In this document: positions 1 to 12,250 of the stretch, one piece after another
Layout of the letters: each line of letters starts with the position of its first letter
Position numbering within the stretch: position 1 is the first letter of the stretch
Assembly (NCBI GenBank): GCA_030386875.1
Contig: CM059558.1
Coordinates: 6,581,501 to 6,645,500, forward strand
Source of the DNA: Morinoia aosen
Lineage: Eukaryota > Arthropoda > Malacostraca > Amphipoda > Talitridae
Length of the DNA: 64,000 nt
Direction of reading: 5' to 3'
Made by a program: the position numbers and the translations under genes
Notes under the pieces: model-generated
Told to the model about the DNA's origin: nothing
What the model saw: only the letters and a program-made list of their open reading frames with translations
Databases searched by the model: none

Positions 1-813
1 GGCCAAGTTCAGTTAGTTTAAGGTTAACTATAAAAAGTTTAAAAATGCCTGTTTTTGCGTGCCGAGATGGAGGGTCGAATAGTCAAACACCAGCGGTCGT
101 TGTAAAAACTTATTATAATGATTTCATACAGGTTAACTTTGGTATTCCGCTGTAGTATCTACTTACTAAGTACTTGTAGTGCTTATAATGCAGTGATTAA
201 TAATAACTGTATAACGAACAGATAGGTTAATAAACCTTAGAATTATTACATAGTTAAATAATTGGCGCGAATGGCAACTTCATGTAGCAACACAGAGGTG
301 GAGGGAGAGGGCTGGGCGGGGTAGAAATCCTGCGAGATTGGAGTCTGTGCGTACCGGGAGAAGCACAGATCCACTCTGACCCACTCTCTGAACCGCACTG
401 CGAGGCGGCGTGAAAACACGCACAGTGTGCAAGGTAGACTTGAACACCAATGAAAGCTAAACTTTTGCGTGAAATTTCACGTTGCGTTTTTAGCAGACAC
501 GCGCTCGGCATCAGGCGTGAACTTTCACGCTGCGTGAAAACCTGTCGCGTGTGAATAGAAGTGTACATTATCTATGTCCGCTTAGGATTGGCGTGAAATC
601 CCGCTGTGGGATTTTTTACACGCAGCGTGATTTCACACTCTGTGTGAAAGGGGCCTTAAGACGATCCAAAGAGAAGCATCACGGAACATGGAATCTATCC
701 ACAAGATACAAAGAAGTTGAGCAAGAAGCTCATGAAACAAGGTTTAAGTTGGAGAAAAAGTAAGGTGCTGAAAAACAGGATTTCAGTGAACCGATAAAAA
801 TGGTCCTCAAGGC
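1..813. other. No gene; possible right end of a DNA transposon
   Basis: No ORF here looks like a protein I know. The stretch from about 395 to 655 is crowded with CGTGAAA / TTTCACG motifs in both orientations and ends in GTGTGAAAGGGGCC (642-655), a form typical of Harbinger-type MITE ends. No matching left end is visible, so it would lie before the window. Bases 656-813 show nothing I recognise. Confidence 0.35.
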
Positions 814-1903
814 TAGTGATGTACCAATGTATCTGTATCGGTCATTTTTATTGGTTTCGATACCGGCAAAATTCGGCCGATACTTTCCAATAATACGTAT
901 TTTATCATATAAATGAAAGTCATAAATCATGGAAGTAAAAGTGTAATCAAATAAAGGGTCTATTCATAACTAGTAAATTAGTTAGGTAACTATAGAATTA
1001 GTGTTTAATCAGGCCCGCTAACTGAATTTACTCCTTTGAATTCCCGATGAGTCACGTACGATCAGTAAGTGAAAGCTGAGTAGCATGAATAGTTAGAACA
1101 CAGAAGCGACATTATATTATTTTCTTTTACAACTAAAGCCTACATAGTTTGACCCAATTTCCATTTCTTAAAGTATGTGACAGGCTAACAAAAATCAAAT
1201 AAAGTTGAAGGTGCATTTTAAGGTTTTCGTAAATTTAATTTAGAAGTGGCTGAAAGTTTTATTTTAATTTAGCTTGTATTTTGTCAAATATTACGAAACT
1301 AATAATTTTGTTTTAATTTAGCATGTAAATCGCCGTACATTGCGAATCGTGCCGGTTTCTTCTATTTTAAGATGTTTGAAAAATTCACGAACAATCTTAT
1401 AGTTGGTTGTGTGTTTGTGGATCTTTTGACAGTTTCGGGGTCTTTAATGTTTTCTTTTCGTCAAAGTAAAAATTTGGGTGTGAAACACACGAAATTGATA
1501 ATCATGTGGTGGAGAAATTATTGTTTTGGTCCGCTTTTAGAGCCAGTTGCTATTATGGCTAGTCTACATTACGTTGCAATACGATTGGAAACACTTTTCT
1601 ATCGAATGGATTTCATTTTGTTAGTTTTCTCAACAATATAGTTAACATAGCAATAGCAGTTTTATAATTTCTAATCGAAAACTTTATTGTCAATATTGTT
1701 ATATTATTAGATATATTAGTAAATAATTTTATTTTAAAACCATGTAGGGCTTATAATGGCTTCATTTTAATATAATTGCAAAAAGTATCGGTATTGGTTG
1801 TAGTATCGGTCATAGTATCGGTAATTCCAAGTATCGGAGTATCTGTATCGGCCAAAAAATAGGTTTCGGTATCGGCCATATAAATGGTATCGGTACATCG
1901 CTA
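814..1903. mobile_element. hAT-type non-autonomous element with GTATCGG subterminal repeats
   Basis: The ends are inverted copies of TAGYGATGTACC. Just inside them both sides carry many GTATCGG / CCGATAC motifs in inverted orientation, the usual layout of hAT subterminal transposase-binding repeats. The flanking octamers CTCAAGGC (806-813) and TTCTAGGC (1904-1911) agree at 6 of 8 positions, as expected for an aged 8-bp target duplication. An 89-codon ORF inside (1372-1641) resembles no transposase I know, so I treat the element as non-autonomous. The hAT assignment rests on TIR form and duplication length. Confidence 0.72.
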
Positions 1904-4900
1904 TTCTAGGCCTACCTGTCAGCTCGGAACCTCATATTTTTCTCCTGGAAAGACAACCTCTGTAACTCACTCAACTGAATTATTGCATGGGCATTAGACA
2001 CCTGCAATTTATCGCGTGTTTCGCTCTAGCATACCATGCAAACACTGATCCAAGTTTTTTTGCAGCTAAACCTACCAAATTATTTCCTTAATTAGGACTA
2101 ATGCTACGTGGTAAACAGAAAAAACATCATTTTCTAACATGGAACCAGTAAGGAAGCTAATTGGTCAAGTATTACACTTCTGTGACTCGTCAGGACAGCT
2201 TCTGTGGAGCTGGTGTAATTTTTATTTCCTATACCGTAAGTTAGTTATGTCAACTCATCATGAAGGCCATGAGTACAATACAAATAGAAAACGATGACAC
2301 AATTATCATTGAAATCCATATATGTCACAAATACAGGCTACTGGAAGAAACCGACCCGTGAATTTGAGTAAATGCCGAAACCATGAATGTTGCACCACTG
2401 CGGAATTACCTTCACTCATTCATTTACATTAGTTTACAGGCAAATTGACTAATATTAGTCCACAGGAAAAAAAATTCATTTTTGTACATATTACTTTTTC
2501 AAGAGTTTTAGCCCTACAATTTTGCTTGAACGCTAATCAGACGTTTGCATAAAATATAATCAACTAAATTTAATATTTGTTTTATTGAAACTACGTAAAG
2601 TAGCCATCGTGGAAAGAAATAAAGTCAGTACTATCTAATAACTAAATATCGTCTTTAATTAAAGCTTTTGTAATCTATAAGACATAATCGAACTATTTTA
2701 AGAAAATGGACTATTTAGCGCGGACATTAGGATGTTTCGAAACCTAATGTTGCCAAAGCATAAGTCATCAGGTCGAAGCTGAAGTGTTTGCGCCCTTTTC
2801 CTTCGTAAATTTAAATTCGAAGTCCATAGAAATTGCTCAAAAAGTATTTTCGTCATGTTATTTTCGAACTCCCTAGATTGCACATTAACGATAACTTCGG
2901 AAAAATTTCAATAACACATAACTGGCAAATGTTATTGATGAAAAATCATACTCAAATAAATAATGCAATGACTTGAATTTGCATTTACGTTTTTTGTCTG
3001 AAGATTACATACATGGGAAATAAAGTGTCAAGGACATGCTCATTCAAAAATGTAGAAATATTGGAATACAGGCATCCATTCCATTGGCAGGTTATTTTAA
3101 CGTTTTATTTGGTAAAAATCAGAATTGATTTTTATCTCATACCTAACATGCGAAAAAAATTATCTGACAACTGATAAAACAGCTATGCAATGGTCTCCTG
3201 TTATATCAGTTCCTCAAATTTGACGTAAAAATGTTAGCGCAAAATATAAGAGTATGTAAATTAAAAATTTAAAATACACCTGACACATGGTAGGTAAACT
3301 CGTTCACGCGTTCATAGTCACTCCATACTATGGGTCGTCCCTTTGCTATCGCTGTGTAAAATAATCTCAGCTGTGGAAGATGAGATAAAAATACATCAAC
3401 AGTAATTTAAAGTAAAAATCGCACCATTACCGAACAACAGAAACGAGGATCACTTTTGTAAGAATTTTACGGAATCAGGGGTTCTACCTAGCATTTGATG
3501 TACTTTTGGTTAATGAATTGAGGCATGGGTATGTAATCTATTTTTCTTCAAATTACCATCTGAGATTTAATACATTTGCACTAGGATTTGACATTTTACA
3601 AGAAAAAGACATCTGCACACTCATTTTCAAAGAAACGAATATCAAGTTTCTATTACTACATGTTAATTGCAAGTATTTTCCAAATAATCTGGAATGAAGT
3701 AAAATAATACGTACTTAAAATAGTTTTGAGTTTCATTCACAATTTAACACATAATTCAGTGGATAATAACTAATTAATTGCAGTGTTAACAATTCATGCT
3801 TAAACCCGCGGTAAAAGTAGTATAGCGTACAATGAGAAGTTAAGTTCGAAGCTGAAGAAAATCTTCCAATCGCACGGGGTTCTCACCTTCCATTGCACGA
3901 TAATCGGGCAGAGCGGCTAGATAGCAGATATGTTTTACATTTAGATCCATGGCATTTCGTTTCGATTACAGCAGTATTATTGGCTAAACTTTAGGTACCT
4001 ATTATTATCATTCAATGGAACACAAAAATCGTGAGCAATCTCCCATATTTGCTTGCTGATGAAAATAGTGATAGCAAAGTAGAGAGATATTTTTTAAAGA
4101 TGCACTAATGAATTGTGTAGTCAATTCAATTCCTTATTTGCGTTGTGCGTTATTTTACATTGAGCTCGGAGAAGCAGAGGCGATTGGTAGCTAGTGAATA
4201 TTCGTATAATTATTCTCTCCTAACATTCATGCTAACATTTGCAACACTGTGAGGAACAGGCCTCAGGGGAGATATAGGAAAAAAATTATGTTTTCAAGAA
4301 TCAATCCATACTCCGAGAAATCGAATTAGAACAAAGTTGTTTGAGGTAGGCTTGCAAATAGGAAATTATTCATGAAAAACAGTGCATTGAAGTACAGTCA
4401 CTTCAAATTCAATACAGAAAATTGACGGGGATAGAACTTTCCTTTGAACCAATTCCTTGCAAAACTTTCGCACTCTGATCTCCTTTGGAATTAGTATAAA
4501 GACGTTCTTATCCGATACTTTCCCCTTTCCTGTCATAATACAAAGTTTGTTGACCAACCGTAGATTTTTTTACCAAATAAAAAATGCAAAAAACCTGAAG
4601 AAATCATTTATTTTTACTCGATAAGGAATGAGTACAAGCAGTTCATTTTTCGACAAATCAGTCAGCAATTATTCAGCCCGCCAGAGCCGTCTCAAATGAT
4701 CCAATGATATTTAAAATGAAATTGAACATTTAACATAAACTTGGCTCAAAACCAATGCCGTTTTCAACTCAGTTTTTGGGTAAAATTTTAATTATACGAT
4801 AATGGGATCCACTATGCTGAGGGTCCTTGTGGTTTAAGTTACACGCTATAAAATAATTTTGGACGAAATCCGCGCTAACACAAACCATGCGCGTGTAAGA

Positions 4901-6192
4901 TAATATATTCATCAGCTAAAAACCAAAATACACGTCGGAAATTTTTTGCGTTCCAGTGAAAATGAATGAAATTGAAACACCTCCGTTCTTCATTTGCATT
5001 GATGCGTAGCGCCTGCACAAAATTACTTGATTGAAAAAATCTTCATAAAATTTTTTGAACTAAGCATTATTAGGTATTTGTATAAAATTAGGTTTGTATT
5101 ATTACGTTAAAATTCAACAAAGCACTCGGCAGTGAACGTTTTCCGGCTACAGATGCGACACGTGTGATATAAGCTAATGATCTTATGATGGCGGTGATGA
5201 ACCATTAATTAAAGTCACCAGGAAATAAGATTATCAATTTCGACTCCTTTGTTGTAATCTGCCTTGTCTTAAAATCTCGTACGAACGTGCTACCTCCAGC
5301 TATTTGCATTGAGCGAAGACAGGGCGCGTTCCCTATGATAATAATGGATGCATCTATAGCACGTGATGTGAAATAGAAGCGTTGTTTTTCCGCTTGAAAT
5401 TGGTCCGCTGTACATAATTTAGTATTTACTTCACTGTAGTTTGATAAGCAGAACAAACCTGTAACGTATTTTCAAGTGTTTCAGGCTTGAAACTGCTTTT
5501 GCGATTGAAATGAGGCTTTTCGTAAACGTGAACGGTTTGTAAGCTTTTCGAAACACAAACCGCAGGAGAAAATAATATTTGTAACATAACAATATTTACT
5601 TACAGTCAGTTTCATCCCAGGTTACCGATAGGACGAACACGTGGATATTGTTTCTCATTGTACGATATTGAGTCGTGTGTTTTATAGCTTTCATACGTCA
5701 ACTTATTCATGAAAATAACTAGATGACACGCCAAGACAATTAATGCTGAGGAATGAATAGACTGTACTTGTGTACAGGAAAGTGGATTATGCAATATGCA
5801 GTCATGTTTGTGAAAGTTATTTATCAGTAAATTCGACAATAAGTTATAAACGGAAGTCATTCACATTCAGCAAAACAATATTTTGTATCAAATATTGGTA
5901 GGCGAACGCAGCTCGTTCAAAATAATTCTTTGCATTATTTTATCAATATTGTCAATATTCTTCCATATATATACAATTGTTTTTTGAACAACAATTTATT
6001 ACGGGTAAAAAAGTCTACTCTGTCAGTTCGACGGTAAAAATGGCAAGAATTGAGAACGAATTTTAGAAGTGTATTTGAATGCTAAGGAGAAGAGCTTTCT
6101 GCTGCAAATTTTTGCTCCGGCGGATGATCTAATGATCAGAAACTGCGCAGTCGCTCATGGTTCTTAGCAGGGTCAATGCCCTGCAGATCTAA
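1904..6192. other. About 4.3 kb AT-rich sequence without recognisable genes
   Basis: Only short open frames (about 60-80 codons) occur. None has a motif I recognise, none links into a plausible spliced gene, and I saw no long direct or inverted repeats. This is either unique host intergenic or intronic sequence or very old transposon debris. Confidence 0.5.
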
Positions 6193-6318
6193 AGGCCCCG
6201 ATACACTGGCGTTCATGACTCAAGAAATTGCGGCAGTGGATCCGGCCGCCAGTTGAAGTGAGAACTGGTGACATGATACACTCAGCACGCGAGATGAAGC
6301 ACCGCGGAATGCAAATTA
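6193..6318 (+). mobile_element. Left part of Harbinger-like MITE H1, split by H2
   Basis: It begins AGGCCCCGATACACTGG after TAA and runs for 126 bp, closely matching the first part of H2 that follows it. It ends at GCGGAATGCAAATTA, where H2 has inserted; TTA is repeated on the far side of H2 at 14226-14228 and H1 resumes there. This fragment keeps the uninterrupted GCACCGCGGAATGCAA sequence, so it is the empty site for the 790-bp element inside H2. Confidence 0.75.
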
Positions 6319-6431
6319 AGGCCCCGATACACTGGCGTTCATGACTCGAGAAATTGCGGCAGTGGATCCGTCCGCTAGTTGAAGTGAGAACTGGCGACAT
6401 GATACACTCAGCACGCAAGATGAAGCACCGC

Positions 6432-7221
6432 CACAGATCATATACTAGAAGATCCTCAACTTATCACCAAGTGAGTTTCAGCCCTGTCGACAATGACGTA
6501 GGTGCCAATTGGCCAATGACGGAGCCGACAAATTATTACGTGACTCTTGTTTGAATCTGAAGTCGTTAGTCGGCTGTCACGCTGTGAGCCTGTGACAGAG
6601 GTGCATCGAAAATTGCAGCAGGAATGGCTCCTTACGTACGCTTAAAAAATGCTCAATGGAAAATTGTGCTACTTATTTATAGCAGTTTTTTTCTATCACT
6701 CAAACATCTTAATTTATTCATTATCGTATTGTTTCGACTAATATTATAATCTGGTGTTTAATGGTTTTTAGGTTTAAAATGGTGATGAACTCTTTCCGAA
6801 AAACTAAATATACGGCACCGACGTTTTATCACGTTTAGAACCTGAGTCTGATTTAAATGCACATTAGTTTTTAAATATAAATTGTATGTATGTTCATGAA
6901 TGCACATTCACGTTTATGTATAGTGAAGGACAATATAAAAAAGTTTTATCAATATAATCGAAATGTACTGCTTCGGCTTTCACTATCCTTATTACGTCAA
7001 GAAACGTTTCATAACTTTTGAATAAAAACTTGAGTTCCAATCCGAACGAGTATCATAGTAAAGCCTGGAGACACAGCCAATTGAAAGCCTTGGCACCAAT
7101 GACGTCAGCTGCCAGTCATGGCTGCTAGAAGCTGATTGGTTGGCGTGCGTGAGTACGTTTGTGTAGATCGGGCTTGAGGTCCACCGTAGTTTTGAACTTC
7201 TTCTTATGTAAGTGTTCTGTG
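6432..7221. mobile_element. 790-bp TIR element with 7-bp TSD GCACCGC
   Basis: The left end CACAGATCATATACTAGAAG and the inverse of the right end (CACAGAACACTTACATAAGA) agree at most positions over about 28 bp. GCACCGC is present at 6425-6431 and 7222-7228. The H1 fragment at about 6297-6310 carries the same site once and uninterrupted, which fixes the insertion exactly. No long ORF. Seven base pairs is an uncommon duplication length and I do not assign a superfamily. Confidence 0.75.
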
Positions 7222-7826
7222 GCACCGCGGAATGCAATGCAAGGCGTCAGTCCATGGAGCTAGGATATATGGAGGGAGCATAGCGCACTCCGATCGGGCT
7301 CAATTTGGCTGCAAAAGTTGAAACACTCGGGCACTCTCAATGCCCGACACGTCACAATTTTTAAGCCAACCACAGACGCTTGGCTGAAATTGCTCCACCC
7401 ACCTTCCCTACAACCTCCTCTCAATGGCTCTCATTTAAACAATTTTAAACAATTTATTTACCACAGGAGATACAGAGGTAGGTGATACAGAGGTAGAGTT
7501 TTACTTAAGTTTAGTACAATGGTCAAATTTGAGTATAGCTACCTGTGGGCCCGAATAAGTTCAGCGACTTCTAGGGCATCCTACCATCACGCTATTCTAG
7601 GGTGTACAAAAGTTTAACCTAGTTCACTTAACCTAGTTTCGCATTAGACTGATCATTGAGATGATTAACTCGATATTTTACAAGTCGGCTATATTTAACA
7701 GTATGTTCGATAAAACGATTCAAGAGCAGAGAGAAGATTGGTTATGGTACACAAGGCAAGTTACATTATGACATTATCATTAGTTACATGTAGGAGGCAA
7801 GATTTCGACACGGTGATCTTACACTA

Positions 7827-10800
7827 CTAGTATTCTGATAGGAAGTGAGACTCAAGATGTCTTTTGAATACTTTGTACGAATTACATTCACGGATCTCTG
7901 CAGGTATAGAGTTCCAAGTTTTGGTTCCAACGAAGAGAATACTGTGTTGCGACCTGGCCTTTGAATAATAAGGAAGCATGAATTTACTTCTATTTCGGGT
8001 TAAATGGTCGTGATGACCAGTTTGCGCAGTCAATAATTGTCTTAGGCTATTGTCGCCATCATTTCTTAATGTTTTGTATATGAAATTACAGATGGAGATT
8101 TTGTATAGATCCGAAAGTTTAAGTATTTGTAAATTTTTGAAAGAATCATTTGTGTGAGCATTATATTCTAGGTTCTTTACCGCTCTGACAGCCCTTTTCT
8201 GCAGAGTAAAAATTTTGTTGGTTTTATTTTTATCAGTTCCGTGCCATGCTTCTATTCCGTATTGCAAGTATGGAGAAATGAGCGTTCGGTAGAGCATTTG
8301 TAAAGCTGTTTCAGGCAGAAAATTTTTAACTTTATTTAGGATTCCGATGGATTTTGATAATTTAGAACTAATATGAGTGATGTGCTCTTTGAAGGTCAGA
8401 TGTTTATCTATTATGATGCCCAGAAACTTACATGAGTTGGTTTCTTCGATTTCACCTTCGCCAATTTTAATGCATGGGAGGGATACATCTTTCTTGTATG
8501 AGAAAGTAATATAATTTGTTTTATCGATATTTAGGCTTATTTTATTAGCTTTGAGCCACGATGAAACCTTGTGAAGTTCAGTATTTATACTCTCCACAAT
8601 CATAGCAGGATTTTGGTTCGGAAGGACCGCAGAAAGCGTACTGTCATCGGCAAAAAGTATGAATTTGAAGAATGATGTAGATTTTACAATATCATTGATA
8701 AAAATCAGAAACAAGAGAGGCCCGAGAACAGATCCTTGTGGAACTCCATGGCTAATTGTCTGTGGGTCTGATTTTGCGTCGTCAATGACAACGTATTGCT
8801 TCCGATTTGTTAGGTATGATCTGAACCAATCATGGGCAATCCCTCGAATGCCATAACAGTGTAGTTTCGATAATAGTATTTTATGGTCCACACAATCAAA
8901 TGCTTTTCGGAAGTCAAGAAATACAGAGAAGACAGGCTTTCCTTCATCTATATTAGAATAGAGGAATTGTAAATGATTTAATATAGCCTGTGTTGTTGAT
9001 TTTTTAGAGCGAAAACCGTATTGTTTATCGTAAAGAAATGATTTTTGTTCAAAATAAGAGTACACTTTTTTATACACAATCTTTTCAAATACTTTGCTAA
9101 TAATTGGTAGAATGGAGATAGGTCGATAATTGTTTACACAGGTTTTTTCACCACTTTTAAAGATAGGGGTTACTCTAGCAACTTTGAGGGAGTTCGGGAA
9201 AGTGCCTAGTAAGAGAGACTGGTTAATAATATTTGATATCAGTGGGGCTACAATGTCAGCAATAACTTTAAGTACTTTAGTCGGAAACGTTTGTAACCCA
9301 CTCGATTTATTTTTCATGTTGTTTATGCACGAAATTACATCGGAGGAGTTTGTAGGCGTAAAGAAAAAGGAGTTAGGTTCTCGAATATGATCCATAAATT
9401 CCAGGTGATCAGTAGGTTCACTTGGAATACCATCAGCTATTGTTTTCCCTACGTTTACGAAGAAGTTGTTAAAGAGATTAGCAATTTCTTTCTTCTCATG
9501 ATATTTTACATTATCTTGAACAACATATTCAATTTTCTTTTTATCGGCATTATTCGATTTACAGCAGGAGTTAAGGAGATGCCAAATCTTTTTAACGTCA
9601 GTTATGAATTGAGTAAACTTGAGCGTAAAGTAGTTCTTTTTTGATGTTCTTATCTGGTTTGTTACATAGTTTCTAAATCGGTTATATGTTTCTCTAGATA
9701 TTCGTCCTTCGCAAAGGAGGGCTAGGTACGCTTGACGTTTCTTTATATTTATCACGATGTCTCTGGTAATCCAGGGCTTATGTTTATTTTTCGGGGTAAC
9801 TGTACGAGTTACAATTGGGCAACACTGATTGTATGCGGTCATTATAGTTTCAGTCAACTTTACTACTGCTTCATCAATGCTCGTAGTATTATTGTTTTGT
9901 TGAGAGATGTGCAATGTAGGCATTGATTCTTCTAGAACGGTGCGCATTTCTTCAAGATTTGATTCGTTTATTTTACGATATGAGTAAGTTTCAGCCCGTG
10001 CCTTGGTGTTGCAAGCAATATAGACATTTTTCTTAATAAGAAAAACTGGGAAGTGATCTGATAAGTCAGAAGTAATTATTCCAGCAAGAAAATCACTAGG
10101 GTCTGTCATAAAGATATTGTCAAGCAGCGTAGCACACTCTGAGGTTATTCGTGTAGGCTTTGTAATGATCGGAAGGAAGGATTGAGACTGAAAGGTGGTT
10201 AGGAAATTAGAGATTGGTTCATGGCTTTCATGTTTCAGTAGATCATAATTAAAGTCACCGCATATTATTATGTCATTGTATAAGGGCCTGTTGAACTGAG
10301 AAATAATACGATTCAATTCATTCAGGAAGGATATAGGACAGGCTGTAGGAGGCCTATACACCGTTCCAAGCACAATGCGTTTACCATCTCTAAAAAGTTC
10401 TACGAAGAGTGATTCTATATGATCCTGATTCATGGTTGCACTTGCTATGGTTCTCGAGTCTATGTGGTTAGATATATATGTGCTGATGCCTCCGCCCCGC
10501 TGGTTTTTTCTTAGCGAATGGTAACTATGATAATTTTCAAATCGAATCATGTCTTTAGTCGAGTCATCTAGCCAGCTTTCGGTGAAGCTAATCACGTCTA
10601 GGTTATATTTAAGTTCAGTAATAGTACATTGTATCTCTTCCAATTTTGGATAGAGTGACCTACAGTTCCAACACAGGAGTGAGAAATCTCGGTCAGTTAT
10701 TCGTATAGTTTCGTTGAATTCTGATATATTAGTATACCTACACTCTTGAGAGTCGTTTAGGTTTGGATATATTCTGTTCAAATGATTGAAATCTGGATCG

Positions 10801-10832
10801 ATTTCCTCAAATATTACAGGGTGATCAGTCAT
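7827..10832 (-). CDS. LINE ORF2: AP-endonuclease plus reverse transcriptase, 1001 aa
   Basis: A single uninterrupted frame from an ATG at 10832 encodes the enzymes of target-primed reverse transcription. The N-terminal apurinic-type endonuclease shows CWNCRS (about residue 53), TESWLDDS, GDFNYD (about 190) and SDLSDHFPVF (about 258). The RT core shows the aspartate motif FLDFRKAFDCVD (about 640), GVPQGSVLGPLLF (about 694) and the catalytic FADD (about 727). The C-terminal 200 residues are the usual thumb/connection region of CR1/Jockey-group proteins. No RNase H domain is evident. The length is normal for the group and no catalytic motif is damaged, so the protein could be functional. The homologous copy at 34.8-37.8 kb is broken repeatedly. 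Confidence 0.93.
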   Translation of the reverse strand: MTDHPVIFEEIDPDFNHLNRIYPNLNDSQECRYTNISEFNETIRITDRDFSLLCWNCRSLYPKLEEIQCTITELKYNLDVISFTESWLDDSTKDMIRFENYHSYHSLRKNQRGGGISTYISNHIDSRTIASATMNQDHIESLFVELFRDGKRIVLGTVYRPPTACPISFLNELNRIISQFNRPLYNDIIICGDFNYDLLKHESHEPISNFLTTFQSQSFLPIITKPTRITSECATLLDNIFMTDPSDFLAGIITSDLSDHFPVFLIKKNVYIACNTKARAETYSYRKINESNLEEMRTVLEESMPTLHISQQNNNTTSIDEAVVKLTETIMTAYNQCCPIVTRTVTPKNKHKPWITRDIVINIKKRQAYLALLCEGRISRETYNRFRNYVTNQIRTSKKNYFTLKFTQFITDVKKIWHLLNSCCKSNNADKKKIEYVVQDNVKYHEKKEIANLFNNFFVNVGKTIADGIPSEPTDHLEFMDHIREPNSFFFTPTNSSDVISCINNMKNKSSGLQTFPTKVLKVIADIVAPLISNIINQSLLLGTFPNSLKVARVTPIFKSGEKTCVNNYRPISILPIISKVFEKIVYKKVYSYFEQKSFLYDKQYGFRSKKSTTQAILNHLQFLYSNIDEGKPVFSVFLDFRKAFDCVDHKILLSKLHCYGIRGIAHDWFRSYLTNRKQYVVIDDAKSDPQTISHGVPQGSVLGPLLFLIFINDIVKSTSFFKFILFADDSTLSAVLPNQNPAMIVESINTELHKVSSWLKANKISLNIDKTNYITFSYKKDVSLPCIKIGEGEIEETNSCKFLGIIIDKHLTFKEHITHISSKLSKSIGILNKVKNFLPETALQMLYRTLISPYLQYGIEAWHGTDKNKTNKIFTLQKRAVRAVKNLEYNAHTNDSFKNLQILKLSDLYKISICNFIYKTLRNDGDNSLRQLLTAQTGHHDHLTRNRSKFMLPYYSKARSQHSILFVGTKTWNSIPAEIRECNSYKVFKRHLESHFLSEY

Positions 10833-11017
10833 TTAAAATAAGTAAAAGTAAGAATTAGGTACTATAGAGCTTAGGACGAAATACAGAGTCAAGCTTAAAG
10901 GGATATTTCAGTCTAAAAAGTAGCTTATTAAGTAAGAGAGAATAGAGTAAAAAAGAAAAAATCTAGCGCGATTTCGTGAGTACACACAAACTCAGTCCAT
11001 GAGCGAGTGATAATGGA

Positions 11018-12240
11018 GTTCAATATCACAACATTGGTGCAAACAGATTGCTAAGGGCGTTTTCGCAAGTTCACATACAACAGGTAATAAATTTCTAAAG
11101 ATTATGACGACAATGATACAATCAGCTAATATGGTTTACGCGGAATAATAACTGTGGTGGTAAATAGAGAAGAATTCACAGTAACATTGGTTGGTGAAAA
11201 ATTACTAATTGCGATGTTACAACATGTGACACACAGTTGTCATAGATGTTTTCACACACATCTATTATTTATTTGTTATAATATTGGAGTTCGATTTCAC
11301 TACATTGGTGCAAACAGATTGCTGAGGGCGTTTTCATAAGTTCACATACAAGAGGGAATAAGTTTTAAAGATTATGATGACAATGATACAATCAGCTAAT
11401 ATGGTTTACGCGTAATAATAACTGTAGTGGTAAATAAGGAAGAATTCACAGTAATATTAGTAAGTGAAAAATTGCTGATAGATTATAATGACAATGATAT
11501 AATCAGATTATAAGAAGATTACAACGACAATGATATAATCAGATTATAAGAAGATTACAACGACAATGATATAATCAGCTAATATGGTTGTACGATGGCA
11601 GTGGAGGGCAGAAGCGATTATCAGATTATAAGAAGATTACAACGACAATGATATAATCAGCTAATATGGTTTACGCGTAATAATACTTAAGTGGTTAAGA
11701 AGAGAAAAAATTCACAGTAACATTGGGAGGTAAAAAATTGCTGATTGCGTTGTTTCAAAAGTTCACACACAGCTGTCATAAATGTTTACAAGCACATCTG
11801 TTATACACTTGTATAGATTCAGGTTGAACGAGCATCACGTTGAGGTTTACTGACATGATACCTAATTGAGGTTAAATTAATACGAAATTGACATATTTAG
11901 GGGATGAAAATGAAATTGACTAATTTAGGGGATCACCTAGTCTAGGGAATTTAGGGGATCACCTAATGACAATGATATAATCAGCTAATATGGTTTACGC
12001 GTAATAAAAAAAAAACTTTAGTGGTAAAAAATGAAAAAAAAAATCACAGTAACATTGGGAGGTAAAAATTGCTGATTGCGTTGTTGCAAAAGTTCACATA
12101 CACCTATCATAAATGTTTACAAACACATCTGTTAAACATTTGTATAGATTCAGGTTAAGCTAACATCAAGTTGAGGATAAGCTGATATGATATCTAATTG
12201 GGGTTAAACTAGCACGAAAACTGACAATCAAATTGAGGAG
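11018..12240. repeat. Tandem array of about 270-320 bp units between LINE ORF1 and ORF2
   Basis: The motif CAATGATA(C/T)AATCAGCTAA followed by TATGGTTTACGCG begins at about 11111, 11381, 11646 and 11970, giving periods of 270, 265 and 324 bp. Each unit also contains a version of ATTGGTGCAAACAGATTGCT or ATTGCTGATTGCGTTGTTNC and a TTCACATACA tract. Between 11480 and 11680 a shorter block (AGATTATAAGAAGATTACAA plus following bases, about 36 bp) is itself repeated three times. There is no ORF. LINE ORFs normally overlap or lie close together, so a 1.4-kb repeat spacer is unusual. Confidence 0.85.
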
Positions 12241-12250
12241 ATCACCTAGT

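Noticed and set aside
1372-1641. 89-codon ORF in the hAT-type element
   Set aside because: No transposase motifs and a composition expected from AT-rich non-coding DNA.
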